In this document: positions 1 to 6,642 of the stretch, one piece after another
How positions within the stretch are numbered: the first letter of the stretch is position 1
Layout: each line of letters starts with the position of its first letter
Assembly (NCBI GenBank): GCA_031254155.1
Contig: JAIRVA010000204.1
Span: 1 to 17,973 of the forward strand
Direction: 5' to 3'
DNA length: 17,973 bases
Source: Propionibacteriaceae bacterium
Lineage (GTDB): Bacteria > Actinomycetota > Actinomycetes > Propionibacteriales > Propionibacteriaceae
Translations under genes and position numbers: made by a program
The notes under the pieces: generated by a model
Told to the model about the DNA's origin: nothing
The model's input: the letters and a program-made list of their open reading frames with translations, nothing else
Databases searched by the model: none

Positions 1-1
1 A

Positions 2-223
2 ACCACCACCCAAGTTGGAGTCGACCGACCGCGTAGGTCCCGGACTCCATCTGGCCGACCGGCCGGTCACCCGTTGGTGATCGCCGACGAGCCCGCAGTG
101 GCCGTACAATTCAGGATGGACCGGCAGAAGCTGGCTCAGCTCGACCTCAAGGCCGAGACTGAGAAGCGGACCCGGTCCGAGATCCTGCGTTCGGCCGTTG
201 ACCGGGAACTGCTGCTGGTGTGA
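2..223 (+). CDS. Partial ribbon-helix-helix DNA-binding protein, probable antitoxin
   Basis: The frame is open from the left edge to the TGA at 221-223, so the true start lies outside the window or is an unrecognised internal start. The last ~40 residues show a ribbon-helix-helix pattern. A short strand (VAVQFRM, about 104-124) is followed by a first helix (DRQKLAQLDLKAETEKR) and then TRSEILRSAVDRELL, the typical second helix in which a Ser/Thr-rich turn precedes the helix. CopG/Arc-type antitoxins and small repressors end like this. The first ATG in frame (116) would cut off the beta strand, so I do not take it as the start. No toxin gene follows; a partner could lie upstream outside the window. 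The fold is fairly secure, the antitoxin role is inference. Confidence 0.6.
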   Translation, partial: TTTQVGVDRPRRSRTPSGRPAGHPLVIADEPAVAVQFRMDRQKLAQLDLKAETEKRTRSEILRSAVDRELLLV

Positions 224-311
224 TCCAGCCCACCTCTGGGCAAGCAGTGTTCCTGCGGACTGGCGGTGAATGTCGACAGTGCGCACGTGTGCACGGGTGC
301 AGATGTGCCGA

Positions 312-373
312 GCAGGGTCACCCTGCCGGTGTGTTCGTGCACACGGCGTCACTGTTCACCTTCCTGCTATCCT
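312..373 (+). promoter_or_regulatory. Candidate operator dyad and -10 box before the rhodanese lipoprotein gene
   Basis: In the 177-base gap before the lipoprotein gene there is a perfect inverted repeat, gcagggt-c-accctgc (312-326). It is too tight for an RNA hairpin and suits a dimeric repressor site. A TAnnnT -10 box (TATCCT, 368-373) lies downstream and would give a ~20-base leader containing the GGAGGGAG ribosome site at 388-395. I see no good -35. The surrounding 280-345 also carries several gtgcac-type repeats. Confidence 0.3.
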
Positions 374-400
374 GGGTCTGTCCACCCGGAGGGAGACCCC

Positions 401-865
401 ATGAAGAAAGCTTTGCTTGTGGCCCTGTTGTGTGTCGGGCTGGGGTTGGCCGGATGTACGAGTAGCGCGTCGTCGGGTACGACGGGTACGACGGGCAGTC
501 CGGCCGGGTCGACTCGGACGACTGGTCCGTCGGGCAGTGTGATGGCCGCGTACCACTCCATCAGTGTCCAGGACGTCAAAGCCAAGCTGGACGCCGGCGA
601 AGCGGTCACCATCGTGGATGTCCGCACGCAGTCCGAGTACGCGGACGGACACCTCAAAGGCGCCGTCCTGATCCCCGTGGACACCATCGCCGACCAAGCC
701 GCCGCCAAACTACCGGATCAGGCCGCCGTCATCATCACGTACTGCCGTAGCGGGGTCCGTAGTGCCACCGCCGCCCACACCCTAGTCAACCTGGGTTACA
801 CCAACATCTACGACATGGGCGGCCTCCAAACCTGGCCCTACCCCGACGAAATCGTAACCAACTGA
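401..865 (+). CDS. Rhodanese-domain lipoprotein
   Basis: 154 residues. A lipoprotein signal peptide (MKK, hydrophobic stretch, lipobox LAGC with Cys19) predicts anchoring to the outer face of the membrane. A Ser/Thr/Gly linker (residues 20-47) follows, then a single rhodanese domain (about 52-152). DVR at 73-75 is the usual first-half motif, and the active-site loop is CRSGVRS with Cys115 as the sulfur-accepting residue. The catalytic Cys is present, so it may be an active sulfurtransferase or bind sulfane sulfur outside the membrane; the substrate is unknown. The ATG at 401 is chosen because GGAGGGAG lies five bases before it and the signal peptide begins there; upstream starts in this frame add a non-signal-like leader. 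It stands alone. The stop codon lies within an 8-base tandem repeat. Confidence 0.85.
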   Translation: MKKALLVALLCVGLGLAGCTSSASSGTTGTTGSPAGSTRTTGPSGSVMAAYHSISVQDVKAKLDAGEAVTIVDVRTQSEYADGHLKGAVLIPVDTIADQAAAKLPDQAAVIITYCRSGVRSATAAHTLVNLGYTNIYDMGGLQTWPYPDEIVTN

Positions 866-907
866 CCAACTGCCCAACTGCCCGCCTGCCCGGCTGCCCG
901 GCTGCCC
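860..907 (+). repeat. 8-bp tandem repeat with C3 tracts, overlapping the lipoprotein stop codon
   Basis: Six units of exactly eight bases: aactgacc, aactgccc twice, gcctgccc, ggctgccc twice. CCC tracts recur at 873, 881, 889, 897 and 905. The minus strand therefore has five regularly spaced GGG tracts, a possible G-quadruplex. The first unit contains the TGA stop of the rhodanese gene. Confidence 0.7.
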
Positions 908-920
908 CCTCCCTTTTTCC

Positions 921-978
921 GCGAAAGCATGAAAACGCGCCGAGAACGGGCGGAAAACCGACCGCAATCCCACAAACG
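921..978 (+). repeat. Dispersed element S, copy 1
   Basis: Begins with gcgaaagcatgaaaacgcg and ends with accgaccgcaatc plus cacaaacg. The same two blocks occur in the same order, in inverted orientation, at 3535-3592. The first block alone, with one change, occurs at 7302-7320. This copy lies downstream of the lipoprotein gene in the sense direction. The CGCG ends could form a weak hairpin, but there is no U-tract. Confidence 0.65.
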
Positions 979-1032
979 ACGACCTCCGCAGGCTTGCCCA
1001 CGGTACCTGACCCGCCACATCCGGCCCGGATA

Positions 1033-1148
1033 CCCCGGCGCACCCCGTCGTACACCCCGCCGTACCCCGTCCGGACACCCCGCCGGACACCCCGTCGTAC
1101 CCCGTCTGACCACGCCGCTTACCCCGCCCGGCTATACCGCCATACCCC
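1033..1148 (+). repeat. Array of nine CCCC tracts
   Basis: CCCC (mostly ACCCCG) begins at 1033, 1043, 1055, 1065, 1078, 1090, 1100, 1122 and 1145. Spacings are 10, 12, 10, 13, 12, 10, 22 and 23 bases, close to one or two helical turns. The minus strand has the matching GGGG tracts. Frames through it give meaningless RRTP-type peptides, so I treat it as non-coding. It fills most of the gap before the Mub-like gene. Confidence 0.6.
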
Positions 1149-1191
1149 GCCCAGATATATCGCCGTGGTACAAAATTTGGTCAAGATGATA

Positions 1192-1221
1192 CTGTCATGC
1201 AAGAATGATGACATCTATTCT
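1192..1221 (+). promoter_or_regulatory. Candidate promoter with inverted repeat for the Mub-repeat gene
   Basis: An AT-richer patch carries -35-like CTGTCA (1192-1197), an 18-base spacer and TATTCT (TAnnnT, 1216-1221). A perfect inverted repeat TGTCAT (1193-1198) / ATGACA (1208-1213) spans -35 and spacer and could be an operator. The implied leader is about 25 bases and includes GGAAGG (1237-1242) before the start. Confidence 0.35.
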
Positions 1222-1252
1222 CGGGGCGAACGGGTCGGAAGGTGGTACCGTG

Positions 1253-3511
1253 ATGCGGCGTCGCATGATCACACTTGCCCTTGCGGGGGCAGTAGCAATT
1301 TCTGGTTTCGCAAGTACGCCCCTGGTGCAGGCCGGGGACCCGCTGCTGGGGTACGACTCGACACCGCAGAACGCGGACGGGAGTCTGAACTTCAGCGGGT
1401 GGGGCAGCGCCCTCAGCGGCATCAGCAACGGAAGTTCCCTCGGATCGGTGGCGTTCACCCGCAACGACATCGACTACTCCGTCCAGGTCAACTCGCCGTC
1501 CAACCTGTACGGCGAGACCGGTACGGCGGCGAAGCTCCTTGTCGCCAACCTGGTCACAAGCGACTCCGGCACTTGGTCGTACTCGTTCCGCGACGGTTCG
1601 GCGGCCTCAAGCGTGATCTGGTACCGGACGGGCAACGGGAACTGGCTCGAGATCCAGCTGAACGCAAGCAGCCTCGCCTACTACAAGAAAACTAGCGCGG
1701 GCTCCCTCGCCATCGCCTACACCGGTACGGCCACCCTCGCGGGTCAGGGCGGGACGGCGCCGCAACTGACCTACAGCGAGGTGCTCGACATCACCAGCAA
1801 CGGGCGGGTCATCCACCACCTGACGTTCACCAATACCAGCGGTGCCACGCTGACGGACATCGGTTTCATGGCCCTGCTGGACACCTGGCTGGGCGGGACG
1901 AGCCAGCCCGCCGACAACATCCCGGTCGTCGCCAACGGCACCGACTCGGCCTATATTGACAATGGTGGTTTTAGACTCTATTTGGACATGGACAAGGGCG
2001 ATCTGATGGAAACCGGGCCGTACTCGCCGCCCGCGCTGCACCGGAACTTTGTCGACGTCAACGGCCAGGCCCCGGGGACGACCCTCCTCACGGGCGCCGA
2101 CTCCACCGTGACGTTTACCCTGGCGAACCGCGACCTGGCCGCCGGGGCGTCCGAGAGTCTGGTCTTCGAGGAGCGCCTGCTCGCCCCCGAGGAGGTCGTC
2201 ATGCAAACCGCCACCGTCGAGTTCGTCGATGACAACGCGAGCGGCGCGGCGGTCACCCCGGTGGCGGGTACGGTGACGACACTCACCGGGCTCGCGGGGG
2301 ACCCGATCGTCTTCACGACGGCCGATGCCCAGGCCGGTGCGCCGGCGGGGTACGAGGTGGCCGCGATCACGGGTGCGACAACGTACGACGACAATCCGAT
2401 GGCCGACCAAGTCGTGACCGTCCACCTCACCCACCACGTGACCACGTCAACCCTCACGACGACGCGGACCATCACGTACACCGGCGCTGGCCACCTGACC
2501 CCCGCCCAGGTTATCCAGACCCAGGTCTGGGCCGTCGCGACGGACGCCGCGACGGGCGTCACGACGTACCGCGGGAGTGGGTACGACCCGGTCCAGAGCC
2601 CGGTCATCGCGGACTGGTCGGCGGACATCCCGTCCACCCCGGCCCAGTTTGCCGCGACGACCACGACCAAACCGGCCAATGAGACGGTCACCATCAACTA
2701 CACCGGTTCCGTCACGACGACGCGGACAATCACGTACGCCGGCGCGGGGGCCGCGACCCCGGCGCACGTTGTCCAGGAGTTGACGTGGACAGCGGTGGTC
2801 GACGCCGCGGGCGCGATCACCTACGAGTCGGCGGGGTACCCGGCCGCGGCCAGCCCCGTCGTCGCGGGTTACACCGCGGTCACGGCCACCGTACCCGCCA
2901 CGGGTGCGCTCACCAGCGCAACCAAGCCCGCGAATTCGACGGTCACCGTCACCTACGTCGCGTACGCCACCTCGACCCGTACGATCATCTACCAGGGCGC
3001 GGGCGACAAGAACCCGGCGCCGGTTGTGCAGACGTTGACGTGGGCCGCGGTGGTCAACCCGGCCACCGGCGCGGTTTCGTACGCCGCCCAGGGGTACCCC
3101 GAGGCCCAGACCCCCACGGTCGACGGCTGGACCCCGGATCAGACGTCCGTACCGGCGACCGGCGTACTGACAAGCGCCGACAAGCCCGCCGACTCGGTCG
3201 TCAAGGTCTCCTTCACCGGGACGTACCTGACCGTCCGGACCATCGCCTACCAGGGTGCGGGCGCCAAAACTCCGGCGCCGGTCACCCAGACGCTGACCTG
3301 GACGGTCGTCATCGATGACGCGGGCGTCGCGACGTACCGCAGCGAGGGCGCGCCCGCGGTCGACACCCCGGTCGTCCCGGGCTACGTCGTCGACAAGGCC
3401 ACGGTCGCGGCCACCGGGGCGCTGGTCCTGACCCCGCTCACCCCGGCGGATTCCACCATCACGGTCACGTACACCGGCATCGTTATCCACACTGGTGGGT
3501 ACGTGCGCTGA
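1253..3511 (+). CDS. Secreted protein with Mub B1-like and four Mub B2-like repeats
   Basis: 752 residues. A Sec signal peptide (MRRRM, hydrophobic core, cleavage near VQA-GDP at residue 27) directs export. Residues 28-315 form an unassigned globular region rich in Thr/Ser/Gly and Tyr/Trp. Residues ~319-393 resemble a mucin-binding B1 domain (VEFVDDN... YDDNPMADQVVTVHLTH). Four B2-like repeats of ~84 residues follow (401-484, 486-569, 571-656, 658-741); each begins TRTI.Y.GAG, continues VVQ..TW and ends VTVTY-like. In lactobacilli such repeats bind host mucus glycans; a surface-adhesion role here is inference. The protein ends at IHTGGYVR with no LPXTG, transmembrane segment or basic tail, so no wall anchor is visible. 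ATG 1253 is chosen for GGAAGG ten bases upstream and the signal peptide; GTG at 1250 is equally possible. Confidence 0.75.
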   Translation: MRRRMITLALAGAVAISGFASTPLVQAGDPLLGYDSTPQNADGSLNFSGWGSALSGISNGSSLGSVAFTRNDIDYSVQVNSPSNLYGETGTAAKLLVANLVTSDSGTWSYSFRDGSAASSVIWYRTGNGNWLEIQLNASSLAYYKKTSAGSLAIAYTGTATLAGQGGTAPQLTYSEVLDITSNGRVIHHLTFTNTSGATLTDIGFMALLDTWLGGTSQPADNIPVVANGTDSAYIDNGGFRLYLDMDKGDLMETGPYSPPALHRNFVDVNGQAPGTTLLTGADSTVTFTLANRDLAAGASESLVFEERLLAPEEVVMQTATVEFVDDNASGAAVTPVAGTVTTLTGLAGDPIVFTTADAQAGAPAGYEVAAITGATTYDDNPMADQVVTVHLTHHVTTSTLTTTRTITYTGAGHLTPAQVIQTQVWAVATDAATGVTTYRGSGYDPVQSPVIADWSADIPSTPAQFAATTTTKPANETVTINYTGSVTTTRTITYAGAGAATPAHVVQELTWTAVVDAAGAITYESAGYPAAASPVVAGYTAVTATVPATGALTSATKPANSTVTVTYVAYATSTRTIIYQGAGDKNPAPVVQTLTWAAVVNPATGAVSYAAQGYPEAQTPTVDGWTPDQTSVPATGVLTSADKPADSVVKVSFTGTYLTVRTIAYQGAGAKTPAPVTQTLTWTVVIDDAGVATYRSEGAPAVDTPVVPGYVVDKATVAATGALVLTPLTPADSTITVTYTGIVIHTGGYVR
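2453..3475 (+). repeat. Four tandem ~255-bp repeats encoding the Mub B2-like modules
   Basis: Units at 2453-2704, 2708-2959, 2963-3220 and 3224-3475. Each opens with codons for TRTI/VRTI and has matching internal landmarks (GAG, VQ.LTW, GY, VPATG, VTY). Units 2-4 resemble each other more than unit 1, which has QTQVWAV in place of LTW. Such arrays can expand or shrink by recombination. Confidence 0.7.
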
Positions 3512-3534
3512 TCCTCCTCCCCGTCCCCTCTCCG

Positions 3535-3592
3535 CGTTTGTGTGATTGCGGTCGGTTTCACGCCGGTTTTCAGCGCGTTTTCATGCTTTCGC
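3535..3592 (-). repeat. Dispersed element S, copy 2 (inverted)
   Basis: On the minus strand it reads gcgaaagcatgaaaacgcg, then accgaccgcaatc and cacaaacg, matching copy 1 at 921-978 in inverted orientation. It lies between the convergent Mub-repeat and aldo/keto reductase genes. It is in the sense direction relative to the reductase, whose stop is at 3630. Together with copy 1 it brackets the Mub-repeat gene. Confidence 0.65.
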
Positions 3593-3629
3593 GGGATAGA
3601 GGGGGGGACAGGGGGTAGTACAGGGCGGG

Positions 3630-4454
3630 TTAGTTGGTTGTGTCGGGGTCGCCGGATAGGCGGCGGTTGGTGTCTAGCGCGTCGATGGCGGCCATCTCCG
3701 CCGACGTCAGGTCGAAGTCGAAGACGTTGAGGTTCTCGTCCATGTGCACCCGCGTACTGGCCTTGGGGATCACAATCGTCCCCGACTGCAGGTGCCAGCG
3801 CAGGATGACCTGGGCGAGCGACTTGTGGTGGGCGGCCGCGGCGGCAGCGATGGGCGGCTGGGCCAGATCGAACTTCGCCTGGCCGAGCGGTCCCCAAGCC
3901 TCGACGGCGATACCGTGCCCGGCGAGGAACGCCCGCAGGGGCCGCTGCTGGAACAGGGGGTGGAGTTCGACCTGGTCGACGGCGGGTACGACGCCGGTCG
4001 CGGCGATGATCCGCTCGAGGTGAGCGATCTGGAAGTTGGACACCCCGATGGCCCGCGTCAGACCCTCGGCCTTGAACTCGGCCAGTTGCTCCCACGCACC
4101 CACGTACTTCTCCAGCGCCGGCAGCGGCCAATGGATGAGGTACAGGTCGACGTAGCCGATGTCGAGCGTGGCGAGGCTCCGCTCGTACCCCCCGCGGATG
4201 TCCCCGGCCCGGTGATCCTCGTTCCACAGCTTGGTGGTGACGAACAGTTGCTCGCGCGGGATACCGGAGGCGCGGATCGCGCGGCCGACCTCGGCCTCGT
4301 TCTGGTAGTGCTTGGCGGTGTCGAGGTGGCGGTACCCGGCGGCCAGCGCCTCCTCGACGATCCCCTGGGTCACGTCCGGCGGTACCTTGAACACGCCGAA
4401 CCCTAGCTGCGGGATGGCGTTACCCTGATTAAGTGTGATAGTTGGTACGGTCAT
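3630..4454 (-). CDS. Aldo/keto reductase
   Basis: 274 residues, the usual length for a single-domain aldo/keto reductase (TIM barrel, NADPH-dependent reduction of aldehydes and ketones in the cytoplasm). The catalytic tetrad is in place: Asp45 (HLDTA), Tyr50 (KHYQNE), Lys75 (TTKLWNEDH) and His108 (LIHWPLP). The motif GVSNF and the C-terminal coenzyme site (IPKASTRVHMDENLNVFDFDL) are also visible. It resembles the 2,5-diketo-D-gluconate reductase group, a label often given without proof of substrate. The ATG at 4454 fits the family's N-terminus (TITLNQGNAIPQLGFG); the ribosome site is weak (gagtgag). It stands alone between convergent and divergent neighbours. A strong G-quadruplex-like motif lies on its coding strand 34 bases before the start. 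Confidence 0.9.
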   Translation of the reverse strand: MTVPTITLNQGNAIPQLGFGVFKVPPDVTQGIVEEALAAGYRHLDTAKHYQNEAEVGRAIRASGIPREQLFVTTKLWNEDHRAGDIRGGYERSLATLDIGYVDLYLIHWPLPALEKYVGAWEQLAEFKAEGLTRAIGVSNFQIAHLERIIAATGVVPAVDQVELHPLFQQRPLRAFLAGHGIAVEAWGPLGQAKFDLAQPPIAAAAAAHHKSLAQVILRWHLQSGTIVIPKASTRVHMDENLNVFDFDLTSAEMAAIDALDTNRRLSGDPDTTN

Positions 4455-4487
4455 GTACTCACTCTAGCCCGTCCCAAGGTACGCGGT

Positions 4488-4523
4488 CCCCAGTTCCCCA
4501 GTTCCCCAGGTCCCCAGGTCCCC
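4488..4523 (-). repeat. Five G4 tracts at exact 8-bp period, putative G-quadruplex
   Basis: CCCC starts at 4488, 4496, 4504, 4512 and 4520, separated by agtt or aggt. The minus strand is thus five GGGG tracts with uniform 4-base loops, more than enough for a four-tetrad quadruplex. It lies in the 118-base gap between divergent genes. The G-rich strand is the coding strand of the aldo/keto reductase, so the motif could lie in its promoter or mRNA leader. Confidence 0.75.
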
Positions 4524-4572
4524 AGTGTGGATAGGTGCTATGCGTGGCGGCCAAAGGAGTAATCTTGTCCGC

Positions 4573-5598
4573 ATGAATCTTGGTGTTTTTGGTGCCTCCG
4601 GGCAGGTCGGGTACGTCATGCGGCAGATCCTCGTCGAGCGGAATTTCCCGGTTGACAAGGTACGCTTCTTCGCCACCGCGCGGTCGGCCGGCCAGACCCT
4701 CCCCTGGAAGGGGACCGAGGTAGTGATCGAGGACACTGCGACCGCCGACTTCTCCGGGCTCGACCTGGCGCTGTTTTCCGCCGGCGGGTCGATGTCGAAA
4801 CAGTACGCGCCGCTGGTCGCGGCGGCGGGTGCCACCGTGGTCGACAACAGTTCCGCCTGGCGGATGGACCCCGACGTACCGCTCGTCGTCGCCGAGGTGA
4901 ACCCCGGTGACGCGCTCGTCACGCCCAAGGGCATCGTTGCCAACCCCAACTGCTCCACGATGGCGGTCATGCCGGTTCTCAAGCCGCTGCACGACGCGGC
5001 GGGGCTCGTCCGCCTGGCCGCGGCCACCTACCAGGCCGTCTCCGGCGCCGGCGTCAAGGGCGTCCGGGCGCTGACGGAGCAAACGGCGGCGATGGCCGAT
5101 CCGGCCGGGCTGACGTACGACGGGCGGATCAACCAGCCCGCCGACCCCACCCCGTTCGCGGTCCCCATCGCCTACAACGCCGTCCCGGTCATCGGTAACT
5201 TCGTCGACGACGGTTTCGACGAGACCGACGAGGAGATCAAGCTGCGCTCCGAGTCCCGCAAGATCCTGCACATCCCGGATCTCCTGGTGGCCGCCACCTG
5301 CGTCCGGATCCCCGTCTTCACCGGCCACTCCCTCGTGGTCCACGCCGAGTTCGCCAACCCGATCACGCCCGACGAGGCGCGCGCGGTGCTCGCCGGGGCC
5401 CCCGGGGTCGCGCTGGCCGACATCCCGACCCCCCGCCTCGCCGCCGGCCAGGACCCGGCGTACGCGGGCCGCATCCGGCCCGACCAGTCGGCCCGGCCGG
5501 GGTACGGGCTCGTCATGTTCGTCTCGAACGACAACCTGCGCAAGGGGGCGGCACTCAACGCCGTCCAGATCCTCGAAGTGCTGGTGGGGGCGCGATGA
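4573..5598 (+). CDS. asd: Aspartate-semialdehyde dehydrogenase
   Basis: 341 residues, normal length. It reduces aspartyl phosphate to aspartate semialdehyde with NADPH, the entry to lysine/diaminopimelate, threonine and methionine. Visible features are the N-terminal nucleotide site FGASGQVG (6-13), the nucleophile Cys127 in VANPNCSTMA, TYQAVSGAG with Gln154, and a GHS motif with His252, the likely acid/base residue. The C-terminal NDNLRKGAALNAVQI stretch is typical of the family. ATG 4573 is chosen because the protein must begin MNLGVFGASG; AAAGGAG (4553-4559) lies 13 bases upstream, a little far. An earlier in-frame ATG (4540) lacks a ribosome site. The last bases overlap proC as ATGA, so the two are probably translationally coupled. 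Aspartokinase, often adjacent, is not in the window. Confidence 0.95.
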   Translation: MNLGVFGASGQVGYVMRQILVERNFPVDKVRFFATARSAGQTLPWKGTEVVIEDTATADFSGLDLALFSAGGSMSKQYAPLVAAAGATVVDNSSAWRMDPDVPLVVAEVNPGDALVTPKGIVANPNCSTMAVMPVLKPLHDAAGLVRLAAATYQAVSGAGVKGVRALTEQTAAMADPAGLTYDGRINQPADPTPFAVPIAYNAVPVIGNFVDDGFDETDEEIKLRSESRKILHIPDLLVAATCVRIPVFTGHSLVVHAEFANPITPDEARAVLAGAPGVALADIPTPRLAAGQDPAYAGRIRPDQSARPGYGLVMFVSNDNLRKGAALNAVQILEVLVGAR

Positions 5599-6389
5599 TT
5601 GGCCTGCTCGGCGCGGGGATGATGGGTGAGGCCCTGCTCGCCGGGCTCGTCGCGGCGGGCTGGGACCCGGCGGAGATCCGGGTCGCCGAGAGCCGGGCCG
5701 CACGCCGGGACGAGATCACGGCGAAGTACGGGGTCATCACCGGGACGGCCCGCGCGGCCGTGGACGGTGCTGACGCCGTGTTAGTCGTTGTCAAACCCCA
5801 TGATGTGTGCGCGGTCCTGGACGAGGTGTCCCCCGTTCTCGACCCCCGTACTCTCATCATCTCCATCGCCGCCGGTCTCACCTGCGGAACGCTTGAGGCC
5901 CACCTCCCCGCCGGACAACCGGTGGTCCGGGTCATGCCCAACACGGCCGCCCTGGTCGGCGAGGGTATGGCGGTGATCGCGGGCGGTACGGCCGCGACGC
6001 CGGCGCACCTTGTCGAGGCGGAGCGAATCCTGGGCGCGGTCGGGAAGACGATGGTCATCCAGGAGGCGGACATCGACGCGGCGACGGCCGTCCACGGGTC
6101 GGGGCCGGCGTACCTCATGTACGTCGCGCAGGCCATGATCGACGCTGGCGTCCTGCTCGGGCTCACCCGTGCGGCGGCGACCGCCCTCACCGCGCAGACC
6201 TTCGTCGGGTCGGCGAAGCTCCTGGCCGAGTCCGGCCAGCACCCCACCGTACTGAAGGAAAACGTCACGTCGCCGGGCGGTACGACGGCGGCGGCCCTCC
6301 GGGCGCTGGACGACCATGGCGTTGCCGCGGCGTTCTACGACGCCATGGAGCGGTGCTACCGGCGATCCCTTGAGATCGGGCGAGCGTAA
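5595..6389 (+). CDS. proC: Pyrroline-5-carboxylate reductase
   Basis: 264 residues, normal length. It reduces 1-pyrroline-5-carboxylate to proline with NAD(P)H, the last step of proline synthesis. The Rossmann motif is GLLGAGMMGEA (3-13). VVVKPHDV (~64-71) and VRVMPNTAALVGEG (~111-124) are family landmarks. VHGSGPAY (166-173) and TSPGGTTAAAL (225-235) form the C-terminal dimer and substrate region; the latter is the ProC signature. The start overlaps the asd stop by four bases (ATGA), giving coupled expression of two otherwise separate pathways. In mycobacteria proC is followed by a small BldC-like regulator gene and then the bS22-type gene. Here the regulator is missing and the ribosomal gene follows directly after 120 bases. 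Confidence 0.95.
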   Translation: MIGLLGAGMMGEALLAGLVAAGWDPAEIRVAESRAARRDEITAKYGVITGTARAAVDGADAVLVVVKPHDVCAVLDEVSPVLDPRTLIISIAAGLTCGTLEAHLPAGQPVVRVMPNTAALVGEGMAVIAGGTAATPAHLVEAERILGAVGKTMVIQEADIDAATAVHGSGPAYLMYVAQAMIDAGVLLGLTRAAATALTAQTFVGSAKLLAESGQHPTVLKENVTSPGGTTAAALRALDDHGVAAAFYDAMERCYRRSLEIGRA

Positions 6390-6421
6390 CCGATAGCTGA
6401 CGTACCGTTTACGGACTCGTT

Positions 6422-6450
6422 TTGGCCCTGGCCGCGCCGCGCGGTAGGAT
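6422..6450 (+). promoter_or_regulatory. Promoter of the bS22-type ribosomal protein gene
   Basis: TTGGCC (6422-6427), a 17-base spacer and TAGGAT (6445-6450) make a good housekeeping-type promoter. The start would be near 6457, giving a ~53-base leader. This separates the ribosomal gene from asd-proC. Confidence 0.6.
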
Positions 6451-6459
6451 TATTTGTCA

Positions 6460-6496
6460 GTCGGCAATGGGTCGACTCGTTTGGGATTGCCCCGAC
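6460..6496 (+). promoter_or_regulatory. Stem-loop in the leader of the bS22-type gene
   Basis: GTC-GGCAAT (6460-6468) pairs with ATTGCC-cc-GAC (6486-6496) across a 17-base loop, ending next to the AGGAAGG ribosome site (6497-6503). It could modulate access to that site. The 11-mer gactcgttttg (from 6414) is nearly repeated in the loop (from 6474). Confidence 0.35.
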
Positions 6497-6509
6497 AGGA
6501 AGGTCAACA

Positions 6510-6611
6510 GTGGGTTCGGTCATCAAAAAGCGCCGCAAGCGTATGGCGAAGAAGAAGCACCGCAAGCTGCTGAAGAAGACGCGTATCCAGCGTCGTCGCG
6601 CGGGCCGCTAA
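6510..6611 (+). CDS. AURKAIP1/COX24-domain 30S ribosomal protein bS22-type
   Basis: 33 residues, starting GTG at 6510 with AGGAAGG six bases upstream and ending TAA at 6609-6611. The product is almost entirely Lys and Arg (MGSVIKKRRKRMAKKKH, then RKLLKKTRIQRRRAGR). This is the actinobacterial AURKAIP1/COX24-domain protein, found in mycobacterial ribosomes as bS22 and placed there in the small subunit near the decoding region. Its length and sequence match the family, and its position after proC is conserved in actinobacteria. It is too short for most gene-length cut-offs and is easily missed. It has its own promoter and a structured leader. A GC-rich perfect palindrome follows its stop. Confidence 0.93.
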   Translation: MGSVIKKRRKRMAKKKHRKLLKKTRIQRRRAGR

Positions 6612-6613
6612 GA

Positions 6614-6625
6614 CGGCCGCGGCCG
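6614..6625. repeat. CGGCCGCGGCCG palindrome, left copy
   Basis: A perfect 12-base palindrome, extended to 14 by A/T at 6613 and 6626, lies between the bS22-type stop and the phosphatase start. The same 12-mer occurs at 7291-7302, 13 bases after the phosphatase stop. No U-tract follows, so I do not call a terminator. Confidence 0.5.
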
Positions 6626-6642
6626 TTCCGTCAAGGAACCTC

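Noticed and set aside
266..400. Longer N-terminus for the rhodanese lipoprotein
   Set aside because: It would hide the lipoprotein signal inside the protein; the ribosome site is just before 401.
860..1148. CRISPR array
   Set aside because: Units are 8-12 bases with no 25-40-base repeats or unique spacers, and no cas genes are present.
994..1695. A 233-codon plus-strand frame beginning in the C-tract array
   Set aside because: Out of frame with the secreted protein and made of repeat-derived RRTP peptides; the signal peptide and repeats support the other frame.
2447..3490. A 347-codon minus-strand frame opposite the Mub repeats
   Set aside because: Arg/Asp/Gly-rich repeat product mirroring the coding repeats; no independent evidence.
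4459..5703. A 414-codon minus-strand frame opposite asd
   Set aside because: Mirrors asd, which is unambiguous, and runs through the tandem-repeat gap.
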